Below, piece after piece: positions 52,466-62,000 of a DNA stretch of 62,000 nucleotides. The notes under the pieces are model-generated. The model saw only the letters and a list, made by a program, of their open reading frames with translations, was not told where the DNA came from and ran no database searches. Source of the DNA: Lingula anatina (Eukaryota > Brachiopoda > Lingulata > Lingulida > Lingulidae); assembly GCF_001039355.2 (NCBI RefSeq), contig NW_019775770.1, forward strand, positions 15,431-77,430, read 5' to 3'. Position numbers and translations under genes: made by a program. Within the stretch, counting starts at the first letter, position 1, and each line of letters opens with the position of its first letter.

Positions 52466-52898
52466 CACCCCATTTCCATCGATTTTTAGATCGATCTATC
52501 CCTGTGGGGAGTCTCACTAGATTACTGTCAGCTTGGCCGGCTTAAGCGTCTGTCCCGCCTGCTAAAAGCTGTAAGGGGGTAATTAACTATGGTGCCCGCT
52601 CGGCTGACTGCAATTTAGCGTGAACCCCCAGGGAGTTAGGTCTATCTAAAACTTAATCTTTAGATCAATCTAAATTTCTGGGAAAGCACCCTTAGATCGA
52701 TCTAAAGATTAAGATTTAGATCGACCTAACTCCCAGGGGGTTCACGCTAAATTGCAGTCAGCCGAGCGGGCACCATAGTTGATTACCCCCTTACAGCTTT
52801 TAGTAGGCGGGACAGACGCTTAAGCCGGCCAAGCTGACAGTAATCTAGTGAGACTCCCCACAGGGATAGATCGATCTAAAAATCTATGGAAATGGGGT
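52466..52898. mobile_element. two family B MITEs head to head: 433-bp long inverted repeat
   Basis: Copy 1 (about 52466-52693) and copy 2 (52694-52898) are near-identical in opposite orientation. Blocks such as cccgctcggctgactgcaat and tagatcgatctatccctgtg reappear complemented. The outer ends are CACCCCATTTCC and GGAAATGGGGT with TTA next to each. An extra nested end, GGGTGCTTTCCCAGA, lies at 52445 and complemented at about 52679-52693. Each half is itself partly palindromic. Confidence 0.75.
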
Positions 52899-53452
52899 TT
52901 AAGTGAGCAACTGAACTGCAATTGACTAAGATCACAGGAAAGAGGTAATTCTAATAGACCTTAGAAAGAGCACTGTCAAATCTGTCAATTAATTTAACTC
53001 CAAATTAAATGATGACATGCGGCATCTTTCAAAATGATAGAAGAAAAACTGTAGGGTGGCATATAATTGAAAAATAAAACAAAAGGAAGTTAATCACAAC
53101 TAGAAGTGTAATTCTTCCGGACACTGAAAAACGTTTATGGTAACATGCAAGTGGATGTTGTAGAAAATGTAAAATAAAAAAAGAGGTTTTGTTCTAAAAT
53201 TGATGAAAACCTCGGTTGGAATAAATACTTATTTAAATTTGTGAGTAGATTTGTGACACATTATTTTGGGCAAAAAGGAAATGTGACCACGACAGAAGTC
53301 GTCATGGAAAAAATATTCTAAACAAGGCCAAAAACAGCCGAAACTACTTTCTTTACCTCTAAAAAATCGTCTTTCAAGTCTGATTTCGTTTGTCAGGCAT
53401 CACTTAACTATTGGAAATTCTGGGGACATGGACTCTTTTAAATAACCATATA

Positions 53453-53691
53453 CACACACTGGACAATAGAAGTGTCACCCCTACTGAACCAATACTTTGG
53501 GGGAGATAAATGACTGTGGAATGATATGCCTCTGGTATCATTTTACTAACATCAAATTTCACAAAAGAAACGGTTCTGACTGAACAATTAAACTGTATCG
53601 ATATTCTGACATTGCTTATATTCCGGCTCTTCAGGTTAATAACTTTGATTACTCTGATTCAGGGGGTGACACTTCTATTGTCCAGTGTGTG
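53453..53691. mobile_element. 239-bp MITE, Tc1/mariner-like
   Basis: Ends CACACACTGGACAATAGAAG and the complement (CTTCTATTGTCCAGTGTGTG). The repeats continue through GTGTCACCCC for about 30 bp each. TA dinucleotides flank both sides, as for Tc1/mariner insertion. Interior non-coding. Confidence 0.7.
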
Positions 53692-54065
53692 TAAGTAAAC
53701 ATTGTAGAATTAATATTTGTATACAGTATGTTTTGCTATATCAGTTATTTAGCTAAAATATCTTTGATTTTACAATAAATAAAAGAATAGAATCGTTATA
53801 AAAACCGATTTAATATACAGTTTTGATCTCAGAATATCCCTCTCAAACTTTAGAGGGTTACTTGAAAGATAAGGTTATTTCTAAGCAACAGCCTTACTCG
53901 CAGGAATTCCCTATCCGATGCGGTAGTTGTGACATTGTTCTAAACATGTAGCAATCACGAAACAGCCTTCAGTCATACATTTGAATCCAACATTTAATAT
54001 TAAATCCGTCATTAAGATTGATTTGCTGCAGTTATCATTAGATAAACGACACAAACCGTTTTGAA

Positions 54066-55082
54066 CCATTATTTTCTCTACAACTCTTTTTTCAATTAGT
54101 GGACATGATAAAAATATTTCATTTGTATAACACGACACCATGGTCAATAAACAACGTTTAATGGTCTGTCATTCTTATCCTCGATCTCCCCATCTCTTTA
54201 ATTTTGGTCGGATATTCTTGAATTATACCAGGTGTTCACTTCTCAGACAGGGGCCTATATCCAAACTTCTTCAACTCTGGTCGTTTCTTTCCTTTTTTTT
54301 ATTTTTTCATTTGAATGTTTAGGCCTATATATTGGCATCATTCGCCTCACTGAGAACTATGTTTTTTAAAAGACTTTTAAATGTGAATCCAAGATGTAAT
54401 ACAAAGCTAGGTAAAAAAATAAATAAATAAAAGCTATGATTGCAGTTTTGTATGAGGCAAACATTGTTTCTCAACTGTAATTTTCTCAAGAAAACTTAAC
54501 TCCATAAAAATTCAATGAAGGCTATCAAATGTGACTTACCTCTCCATAAAGTGTTCGGTGGTGTATGTAAACCAATGATCCAGGAGTGTTATGATTTTTT
54601 AAAAATCAAAGATATTTCGAATAGCGTGATCTTTTGCAGAGTAACACACTTACAGGTTTACTGCTGTTGCTAGATTCAGTAGATGCTTTAGTATGACGTC
54701 ACAGAGGCGAGAACATAGCGAGTGTTTTATGATGTCATAAATACCGCCAGAGCCCAGCGGCATTGCTATGACGTCACGGTTACTTGTCCATTGTGCATGA
54801 GGATAAATAATATCATTATTTTGCTTTTAATATTTCAGCTCTTATTGCAAGGAATCACTACAAAGCTATCTTTGCTTTGCATGTCTCTGTATGATATCTA
54901 AATGTTAAAAACATAATTAAATTACACAATATCGAAAATATCGGTAAAATGGTATTTGAACCATTATTGTCTCTGCAACTCTTTTGGTCGGATTTCTTGA
55001 ATTATACCAGGAGTTTACTTCTCAGATAGGAACCTACATCCAAACTTCTTCAACTCTGGTCTTTTCTTTCTTTCTTTCTTTC

Positions 55083-55113
<31 letters not shown>

Positions 55114-56574
55114 TGTATAAGCCTATATCTCGCATTATTGGCGATTGGCATCAATCACCTCAGTGGGAACTATGTTTTCTAAAAGATTTTTAATTGTGCA
55201 TCAACAGGTAATACAAATCTACCTAATTCCCTAATTCCCTTGCATTTCTCTGTATAATATATAAATGTGTTAAAATATAATCTATCGGAAATATTGGCAA
55301 AAATGGTAATTATCAATAATTTTCTACATCCAATACCTTTCTTTCAAAACTGAAATCTTACAATTTAGAAAAGAGAGAATGTTTTTTTTCATGGAACATC
55401 TGACTCTGAATAACAGCTACATGTATACTTACAGTATTGTATGAGGCATAAATTGAATCTCAACTGTAATTTTCTCAAGAAAAATTAAGTCAATACAAAT
55501 TCAATGCAAGCTATAATATGTGACTTACCTCTGTGTAACGTTTTCGGTGGTAGAACAATGATCCATTGTTATGATTTTAAAAAATACAAAGATATGTTGA
55601 AGGGCGTGTTCTTTTGAAGAGTATTACACAGGTTTACTGCTGTTGCTAGATTCAGTAGATGCTTTAGTATGACGTCACAGAGGCGAGAACATAGCGAGTG
55701 TTTTATGATGTCATAAATACCGCCAGAGCCCAGCGGCATTGCTATGACGTCACAGTTACTTGTCCATTGTGCATGAGGATAAATAATACCATTATTTTGC
55801 GTTTAATATTTCAGCTGTTATTGCAAGGAATCACTACAAAGCTATCTTTGCTTTGCATGTCTCTGTATAGTATCTAAATGTTAAAAACATAATTGCACAA
55901 TCTTTTTGGAAAATATCGGTTAAATGGTAATTATCAATAATTATCCCTAACAAATACTATCCTTACCAAACTGAAACCTTTTAATTGATAAAAAAATGTT
56001 TTTTCTTAAAACATATGTCTCTGAATGAAAGCTATGATTGAATTATTATATGAGGCATACATTGTGTCTCTACTGTAATTTTCTCAAGAAACCTTAAGTC
56101 AATACCAATTAATTCAATGAAGGCTATCATATGCAACTTACCTGTGTAAAACGTTTTCAGTGGTAAAAACAATTATCCAGGAATAGCTTGAAAATTTTTT
56201 CAAAGAGATGTCGAGTGGCGTGCTCTTTGCAGAGTGTCACACAAGTTTACTGTTGCTGCTAGATTAAGTGGATGGTTTAGTATGACGTCACAGAGGCGAG
56301 AACAAAGGGTGTTGCATGTCATAGATACCGCCAGACCGCGCTTTAGTACCCTCTACTAGAGTGGCAGATTATATGGAGGAAAATGGAAAAAAAAACTTTT
56401 TTTTCTGACAGAGAGCCAAATGACTGTCTATTTGTCTAGAGACATATCTGTGAATATCTGTGAAAAATCAATCTGTCGCCCTGGTGCTTTAGCATGACGC
56501 CGCAGACAATTGTCCAATGTACATGAGCGTAAATAATATCATTATTTTGTGTTTAATATTTCAGTTCTTCGCTG
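54066..56574 (-). repeat. triplicated unit with CRE palindromes and a splice donor
   Basis: Three diverged tandem copies: A about 54066-54958, B about 54959-55920, C about 55921-56574 (shorter). Shared blocks include ctgtaattttctcaagaa, gctgttgctagattcagtag and atgacgtcacagaggcgaga. CREs (TGACGTCA) are at 54694, 54779, 55670, 55745 and 56283. On the minus strand each copy has AG|gtaagt at 54534-54539, 55523-55528 and 56136-56141, 142-155 bp after the first CRE. This resembles a repeated promoter plus non-coding first exon. Copies A and B also share a small minus-strand frame starting MPLGSGGIYDIIKHSLC, which is weak evidence of coding. A poly-T run (about 55084-55110) sits in B. Confidence 0.65.
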
Positions 56575-58056
56575 TTATCCTAAAGAATTGCTAATGTGCA
56601 GAACTTAATAAAAAAATACGAAAAGACCCTCCGAAAGAAGTTAGGGGCAAGACAAAGGTTTTATTTGTGAAAGGGAGAGAGAGAGAGAGAAAACAGTCTG
56701 AGAGAGAGAGAGAGAGAGAACAGTGACAGTGTGCACTTCTTTAGGGGGCAGAACCGTTATAATGGCATATTATAATGGACATTGATAAAAACGACGTAAA
56801 ATATGCCATTAATCATGTAAATATAATCTCTCTGTCAGTACAGATCAGTACTCGTACAGTAGTTTTGTGACTGCTTTCTCTTTATCTATCTTCAAATCTC
56901 GGACACAACAGCGTGATCAAGACCACCAAAGTAACAAAGGACCACCGACTCGCAATAAAAGGAGTGATTTAATATTATTTTCTTACATTGTCGCTTTTAG
57001 TGTTCAGTATACGTCCTGGATCCATTCTTCGCCAATGTCCTTTTAAGGCACCATACACAATGTTCCGCGTGGGTCGTAGGCGTAATAGTTGACTTCTGAT
57101 TTTGCTATACATGACACAGATTTTGGTGTGGGCGCACTATACGTGATCACGAGAAAAAAGGCTACATGTACATTGTGGTAGGCGGGTTATAGTGCACTCG
57201 TACCCAAGAGAATGGATGGGTAATTATTTAGCCCCCTCCTTTACTGGACACCCTGTACGTACAAGAATCATATGGATTTTTGTGTGGAAAAAAATTGCCA
57301 TTAAAATTTATTTGGAGGCATTATTAGTTTTCCGGAATAAAGAAATCTGTGCCTGCAAGGTTTGATTGTGTTGTTAATTTTTTTTTTTCACCAAGGAGAA
57401 CGGGGGGAATATAAACAATGTCATTTTCACGGGCAATCACGAACAGATTTTGAAAATAGTTGGTGTTAGTTTCTCATTTAGTATTAAATAACAGAATAAA
57501 AGACTGGCTTTGTAATCGGTCATATTGTTTTATATAAGATCTAAAAAAGCACAGTTAATAGCGCTTAGAATCATATTTATGAAAATTATTAAATTGCAAA
57601 TATCTGCTAATGGTCTAAAATTGAAAATTCGAATCCATTCTTTTAAACTCTTCAATCACTTATAGCCTTTGAAAATGACACATGTAAATTATAATGAATA
57701 GATATATAAATAACACCGCTTCCATTAAAATCATTAAAAATTCTGGATTGACAATTCATAAGATTAGTGATATTTTTATTCCGATAAAATCACAATCTCG
57801 ACAAACTTAACCGTAATAATGTAGTTTTGACAATGATAATCATTTCCAGTGCCTCCAACTCTGCGGGCTAACTCAGTAATCTCCATATATGGAGCTTTAT
57901 TTCTGACCCTCTCCAGATTGGCTGTGCAAATGGTACATATTTTTCTCGAGTTTGGATTTGAATCACCAGGAAAATAGTGTCTAATTGACTCTCCATGTTA
58001 TGCCTAAAAGAAATCAACGTTTTATAATTATATATCTTTCTTCTTTTATATTCCAG
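56575..58056. other. gene-poor stretch
   Basis: No exon recognised. GA microsatellites at about 56676-56690 and 56701-56719. Confidence 0.45.
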
Positions 58057-58151
58057 GCAGTACCAGTTGTGTGGACTACAACAATTATTGCGCTACGTGG
58101 GCAGCGCGCGGCGAGTGCACCCGTAAACCTCGGTATATGACTCCCTATTGT
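58057..58151 (+). pseudogene. orphan ShKT-domain exon, 3' end broken
   Basis: After acceptor tatattccag, an exon encodes STSCVDYNNYCATWAARGEC and then a short TRKPRYMTPYC. This has the ShKT (SXC) spacing: Cys, Asp, Cys, Trp-Ala, Gly-x-Cys, Met and Cys. The last Cys pair of the domain is missing. Sequence runs directly into a C tract and an A tract (about 58152-58182) with no donor. ShKT modules are often appended to astacin proteases and also occur alone in secreted proteins. Position 1.4 kb upstream of the astacin gene, same strand, suggests the last exon of a lost or partial neighbouring astacin paralogue. No catalytic exon was found upstream. Breakage or assembly error at the homopolymer cannot be told apart. 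Confidence 0.6.
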
Positions 58152-58189
58152 CCCCCCCCCCCCAAAAAAAAAAAAAAAAAAAATCACAA

Positions 58190-59508
58190 TGCACAATTCA
58201 CAGCTCCGTGCAATACTTTTTTGCATTTTGTTAGTTTGTGTTCTAAGTCCTCCGCTTGCCTGGTCCCGGATTGACGTCATAGTAAACGCTGCTGTAGCTT
58301 TATCAACATAACAGCACGTTGTTTGTAGGCGTGTGTTTGCCTGTGCACCAGGCGGTAATATTTATGCAAGACCTATTATAACATGGGAGTTTATTTACTT
58401 GTTCGAAAAGCAAAACATTGTAGATGCGAAATAAATGTGGTTAGAAGCCAAAGCAGGTTAAAAGCTTTGTTAAGTTACATCCAACAACAGAGAGCCCTAG
58501 CTGGTGTTTGCTGAATTTCAAAGATTTCGGCGAGTGGTGGGGTTGCACAATAAAGCCCAGAACACGTTGAACCTTGAGTTATTTTCTACTCGAGTAAAAT
58601 TCATACCACTCTGTGTGTACAACCAGAACTGAAGAATAGAATAGAATAGGAAAAGAACAAAAGAGAAAATGAGATCTAGAGAAAGGAGAATGAACGAAAG
58701 TAGAAAGATCGACAGGTTGAACGACAAGGCGATTTTATGGTAGTAAAAATTTTAAAAATGGGATTTTCCAAATGACTGAATAGTGTGTTAATCATGATGA
58801 TTACACAATTAGGGATTTGGCAATACGTGACACGTGGGTTATGAATTGTGAGTTGCAAAAAGTAATTGTAATGAATCGCAATTTGTACATCCGCACCTAG
58901 ATCAGTGACTAATGAGCATTTAATATCCGATAGGTGATGAAATCTTAATGTGGCTTTATTATATTATTGCTATTGCATAAAATTTTCCTCCCACAATTGT
59001 GGACACTCGAGGCCCAGATTACCATGTCTCGCAAACAATGAACTTTTATCTTTCGTATAAAAAAGACAATGATTTTAAAAACTTTGTCTAAGGAGTCCCC
59101 ACATAGAATTATTTTACTTGCTCAACTCCGCTGGCTGACCTCGTTCTCAAATGTCCACAACAATGACTCAGGTATTGTCCACGAGCCATACAAGGTTAGG
59201 GTCAGTCTAGAGATTTGTTAATGTCCCCCTTACCTGAGTTCTACCTGTATGACTAAACTGATGACCAAGGACGATATAAGAATAATTGACTTAAAAACTG
59301 CATGTTCATCCCAATGGTCTAAGGCACTTGCGTGAAAAAACAGTCACGTCATGAATCTGGTTTAGTAAAAATACCAGATTGTTTTAATTTCTACACAGCT
59401 TGCAGACGGCCCTTCGATGATGAAGCTAAATAACCCGTGAACCGAATAACCCGGAAATGGGGAAGTTTAGATAAAGTGGACCGTGCAATTGCACGTAGCC
59501 TCCAGCTG
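58190..59508. other. non-coding stretch before the astacin gene
   Basis: No further exon seen. One CRE octamer at 58272-58279. Confidence 0.45.
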
Positions 59509-59516
59509 TATAAAAG
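59509..59516 (+). promoter_or_regulatory. TATA box of the astacin gene
   Basis: TATAAAAG, 42 bp before the start codon at 59558. This leaves only about 10-20 nt of 5' leader. A strong TATA element fits a tightly regulated, tissue-specific gene. Confidence 0.7.
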
Positions 59517-59557
59517 AGAAACCAAAACGGGCAAGTTGTAACAGAAGTTAAAGAAGT

Positions 59558-61892
59558 ATGAGAAACGTACAGTTATCGCCGCGGTTTGCCACCGCAGCAC
59601 TGGCAGCAGCAGTCTGTGCAGTTTGGGTGAGTGACCGCTCATGTTTAGTTTCGTATCAATGCCTTGGTGCATACTTTTTTTTACTTTCTATCTTACGTGT
59701 TAAAAAAAGGCTATGTAATGTGGTGTTTAGTTATTACGATTTTAACTTTTCGTATTTTGCCCAAGGCGCTTGTTTTAATGTACTATTACATAATATTTCA
59801 GGTATTAGAAGTGTCGCATGCAGAAACGATAGATGAAATAATCAACGGCGCTGCAAGGGAAAGTAAATATCAACATAACTTTTCATTATCATTATAATCC
59901 TGCACCTGCGAACATGTAAAAGATTTTGGCTTGCGGTCTTGAAACGTAGAATTGCGTAATGTATTACCTTCCCATACACTTGTTGGTTTTGAACTTAAAA
60001 TACTTGGTGTAGGCTATTTCAATAATTATTCGTTAGAGAAAAACAGTCTTGAATATTGTACAGACGAAAAACACTTTCACGATTTACAAAGACGTATTCA
60101 AGGCCATCTAATAAGTACATACTTTTCTTAAGACAAAAACTTATTAAAATTGTGGTTTTTAGCAGTGAATTCTAAATCTTAGAACACACATATATGTATC
60201 AGGGTTTTAGCCTGTTATCTGAAAAAAAACCCCTTAATAATCATTTAGTTCTCATATCTATCCAGGCAGATCTTTAGAGCTCTTTCAAGATGACAGCGTC
60301 GTTCTCCGCGAACTAGACATTTTAGAGCTTAAAGAGGACTATCTCGCTCTCGCAAGAGCCAGGGAAGAGGAGTTTGGGTGAGTATTAGAGGCCAATCAGG
60401 AGTTATATGAAAATAATAAAAAAAAAGAAATTTAAATAGTTCGCTTTTAAAATTTTAGAAGGAAAGTTGCGGTTATGAAACGGATGGTGATATTTCAAAA
60501 TTCAGTATGACAAGAAACGCAGAACCTTGATAATTTATGAATCATTTCCCCTTTTCTGATAAAAAATTAGTGTAAGTTTAAAAATATAGACAAAGACTAG
60601 CACCATATCTTATTGGTTAATAAAAGCGCTTTTCTATTTGATCTAAAGCCCCCCAGATAAGGATGGTAATTATGGGGAGGAACGTAGGCGAAAGAAGAGG
60701 AAAGGAATACGAGATTTAAGACGGCGATGGACAAATAATATTGTCCCGTACACCATCTCGTCGGTGATGAGTAAGTAGAGTTTAAATAAAAAGAAAGCTG
60801 CTATTGCTATTAACTCGTGAAATTTGGTAAACATACAAAGGAACGAGTGCACAAACTCGCACATACACACAAAAGTCGTTCGAGCCGGCGGAATCACTCA
60901 CATATGTACGTGCACAGCAGCAGTTCTAAAGTCGCATGAAAAATAAACGTAGCCTATACCGTGCATTACACTGACAATGAGAAAATACTTCTTTATCGAT
61001 CTGTGTTTACAGCTGCCTCAGATCGCAGGGTCATACAGCAGGCCTTCAACGAATGGAACACCTACACTTGTATCCAATTCCGACCGAGAAGAAACGAAAG
61101 AAATTACGTCCACCTGCAAAATGGAGGAGGGTAAGAAAGAAACACTTCTTACCAAAATACCATGTTGAATTTGGGATTGCGATTGAATAAACTTTCTATA
61201 ATTAACGAAACTACATGTAGATTTGTGCATATTGCACACTTATGAAAGGGTCCTTTTGCTCTTAGATGAAGACATTTGATGATTTTTTGTCGTTGCATTT
61301 CTAGGTGTTCGTCTTTCGTTGGGATGTTAGGTCGAGGCCGTCAGCCAGTTAGCTTGGCTCGAGGATGCAGATCGGTAAGTTTTAAAAATCGTTCTTCAAC
61401 CTCGCATTCATCCAATTCTTCCACTTAATGGCATTTTCATCTCATTTACCATTATTTTCTTTATCTTTGTCCACCTCTACAAAGTCTTTAGAAATTACCC
61501 AAATTTACCTTGAGTAGAAGTTTTTGGTTTTGTGTTGCTCTAAAGCAATCGCCTATTTTTGTTGCAAATCCATGGTGAACAAGGTGACGCTGTTTAATAT
61601 ATATATGTAAAGAAATCTCTCCTTTCCCTCAGCACGTTTTAGGTTTCTGTTGTCCCCTTTTCTTATTCTTACTCATTATATCTTTTAGAAAGGAATCGTC
61701 ATCCACGAATTAGGTCACGCGATAGGCTTCAACCACGAGCAGACGAGATACGACAGGGATAACTACGTCACCATCGTCAGGCGAAACATTCCGGGACATC
61801 TTTATTATAATTTTGAGAGATATCCACAGTCTGTTACCAACACACACGGCGTTCCGTATGACTACGACAGCGTCATGCACTATGGTCAATAT
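59558..61892 (+). CDS. astacin-family zinc metalloprotease, secreted (3' end beyond window)
   Basis: Secreted M12A peptidase. Seven exons with consistent phase: 59558-59626, 59802-59862, 60266-60377, 60649-60770, 61013-61130, 61305-61374, 61689-61892. They give 252 residues and end in an open donor (TAT|gtaagt), so at least one more exon lies outside. Residues 1-30 form a signal peptide, probably cut after VLEVSHA. The propeptide ends in a basic run (RRRKKRK), a furin-type site. The mature domain begins near [15 protein letters not shown]. The zinc site [15 protein letters not shown] gives ligands H190, H194 and H200 with catalytic E191. The Met-turn is SVMHYG (M247) with Tyr249 as the fifth ligand. 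[21 protein letters not shown] matches the family disulfide region. Substrate is not predictable, and C-terminal modules (CUB, ShKT, MAM) cannot be seen. Confidence 0.93.
61689..61892 (+). other. astacin catalytic exon
   Basis: 68 codons, phase 0 at both ends, from [14 protein letters not shown] to [11 protein letters not shown]. It holds all three zinc histidines, the catalytic glutamate and the Met-turn in one exon. All key residues are intact, so the enzyme should be active. Confidence 0.93.
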
Positions 61893-62000
61893 GTAAGTTT
61901 TAGGGTATTTTTTGTCTTTTCCTCTCGTTCTTTTCTCTGGATTTTGAGTTCATTCGTTGGTTTTCTATGAGTTTTATGCATTATAAATATATAAATGAAT

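Overview
The window is metazoan nuclear DNA. It is AT-rich, its genes are split by GT-AG introns, and intergenic space is filled with microsatellites and short inverted-repeat transposons. It most resembles a marine invertebrate (echinoderm, hemichordate, cephalochordate or lophotrochozoan); the sequence alone does not settle which. The exon models below were built by hand from splice sites and reading phase. Family assignments come from recognising protein motifs, not from a database search.

Layout. (1) 1-6.4 kb: mostly non-coding, with one anonymous candidate exon (1280-1455), a possible first exon of the next gene (2369-2460), and two Harbinger-type MITEs back to back (5271-5787). (2) 6447-9735, + strand: five exons of a monocarboxylate transporter (SLC16/MCT) lacking a recognisable exon for the first two membrane helices. 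(3) 11.26-28.09 kb, - strand: a complete CCDC33 orthologue. Its 21 coding exons have a consistent phase and give 1095 codons, with C2-like domains followed by a long coiled coil. It converges tail-to-tail on the transporter. A separate in-frame first exon with its own promoter signals at 19.8 kb predicts a coiled-coil-only isoform of about 399 residues. A 70-bp minisatellite has multiplied the splice donor of exon 12. (4) 32.56-41.14 kb, - strand: a Polycomb-class chromobox gene (CBX/Pc). Its five coding exons give 317 residues, with an N-terminal chromodomain, an AT-hook-like motif and a C-terminal Pc box. (5) 41-58 kb: long non-coding stretch with MITEs, a 433-bp long inverted repeat, and a tandemly triplicated unit. 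Each unit carries palindromic CREs (TGACGTCA) next to a consensus - strand splice donor. (6) 58.06 kb: an orphan ShKT-domain exon broken by a C/A homopolymer. (7) 59.5 kb to the end, + strand: the 5' part of a secreted astacin metalloprotease with a TATA box, signal peptide, basic propeptide cleavage site and complete zinc site; the gene runs off the window.

The genes are not an operon and do not obviously share a pathway. The most unusual features are regulatory and structural: the internal CCDC33 promoter, the copied splice donors, and the strong local excess of perfect CRE octamers (11 seen), several of them in or near the chromobox gene.
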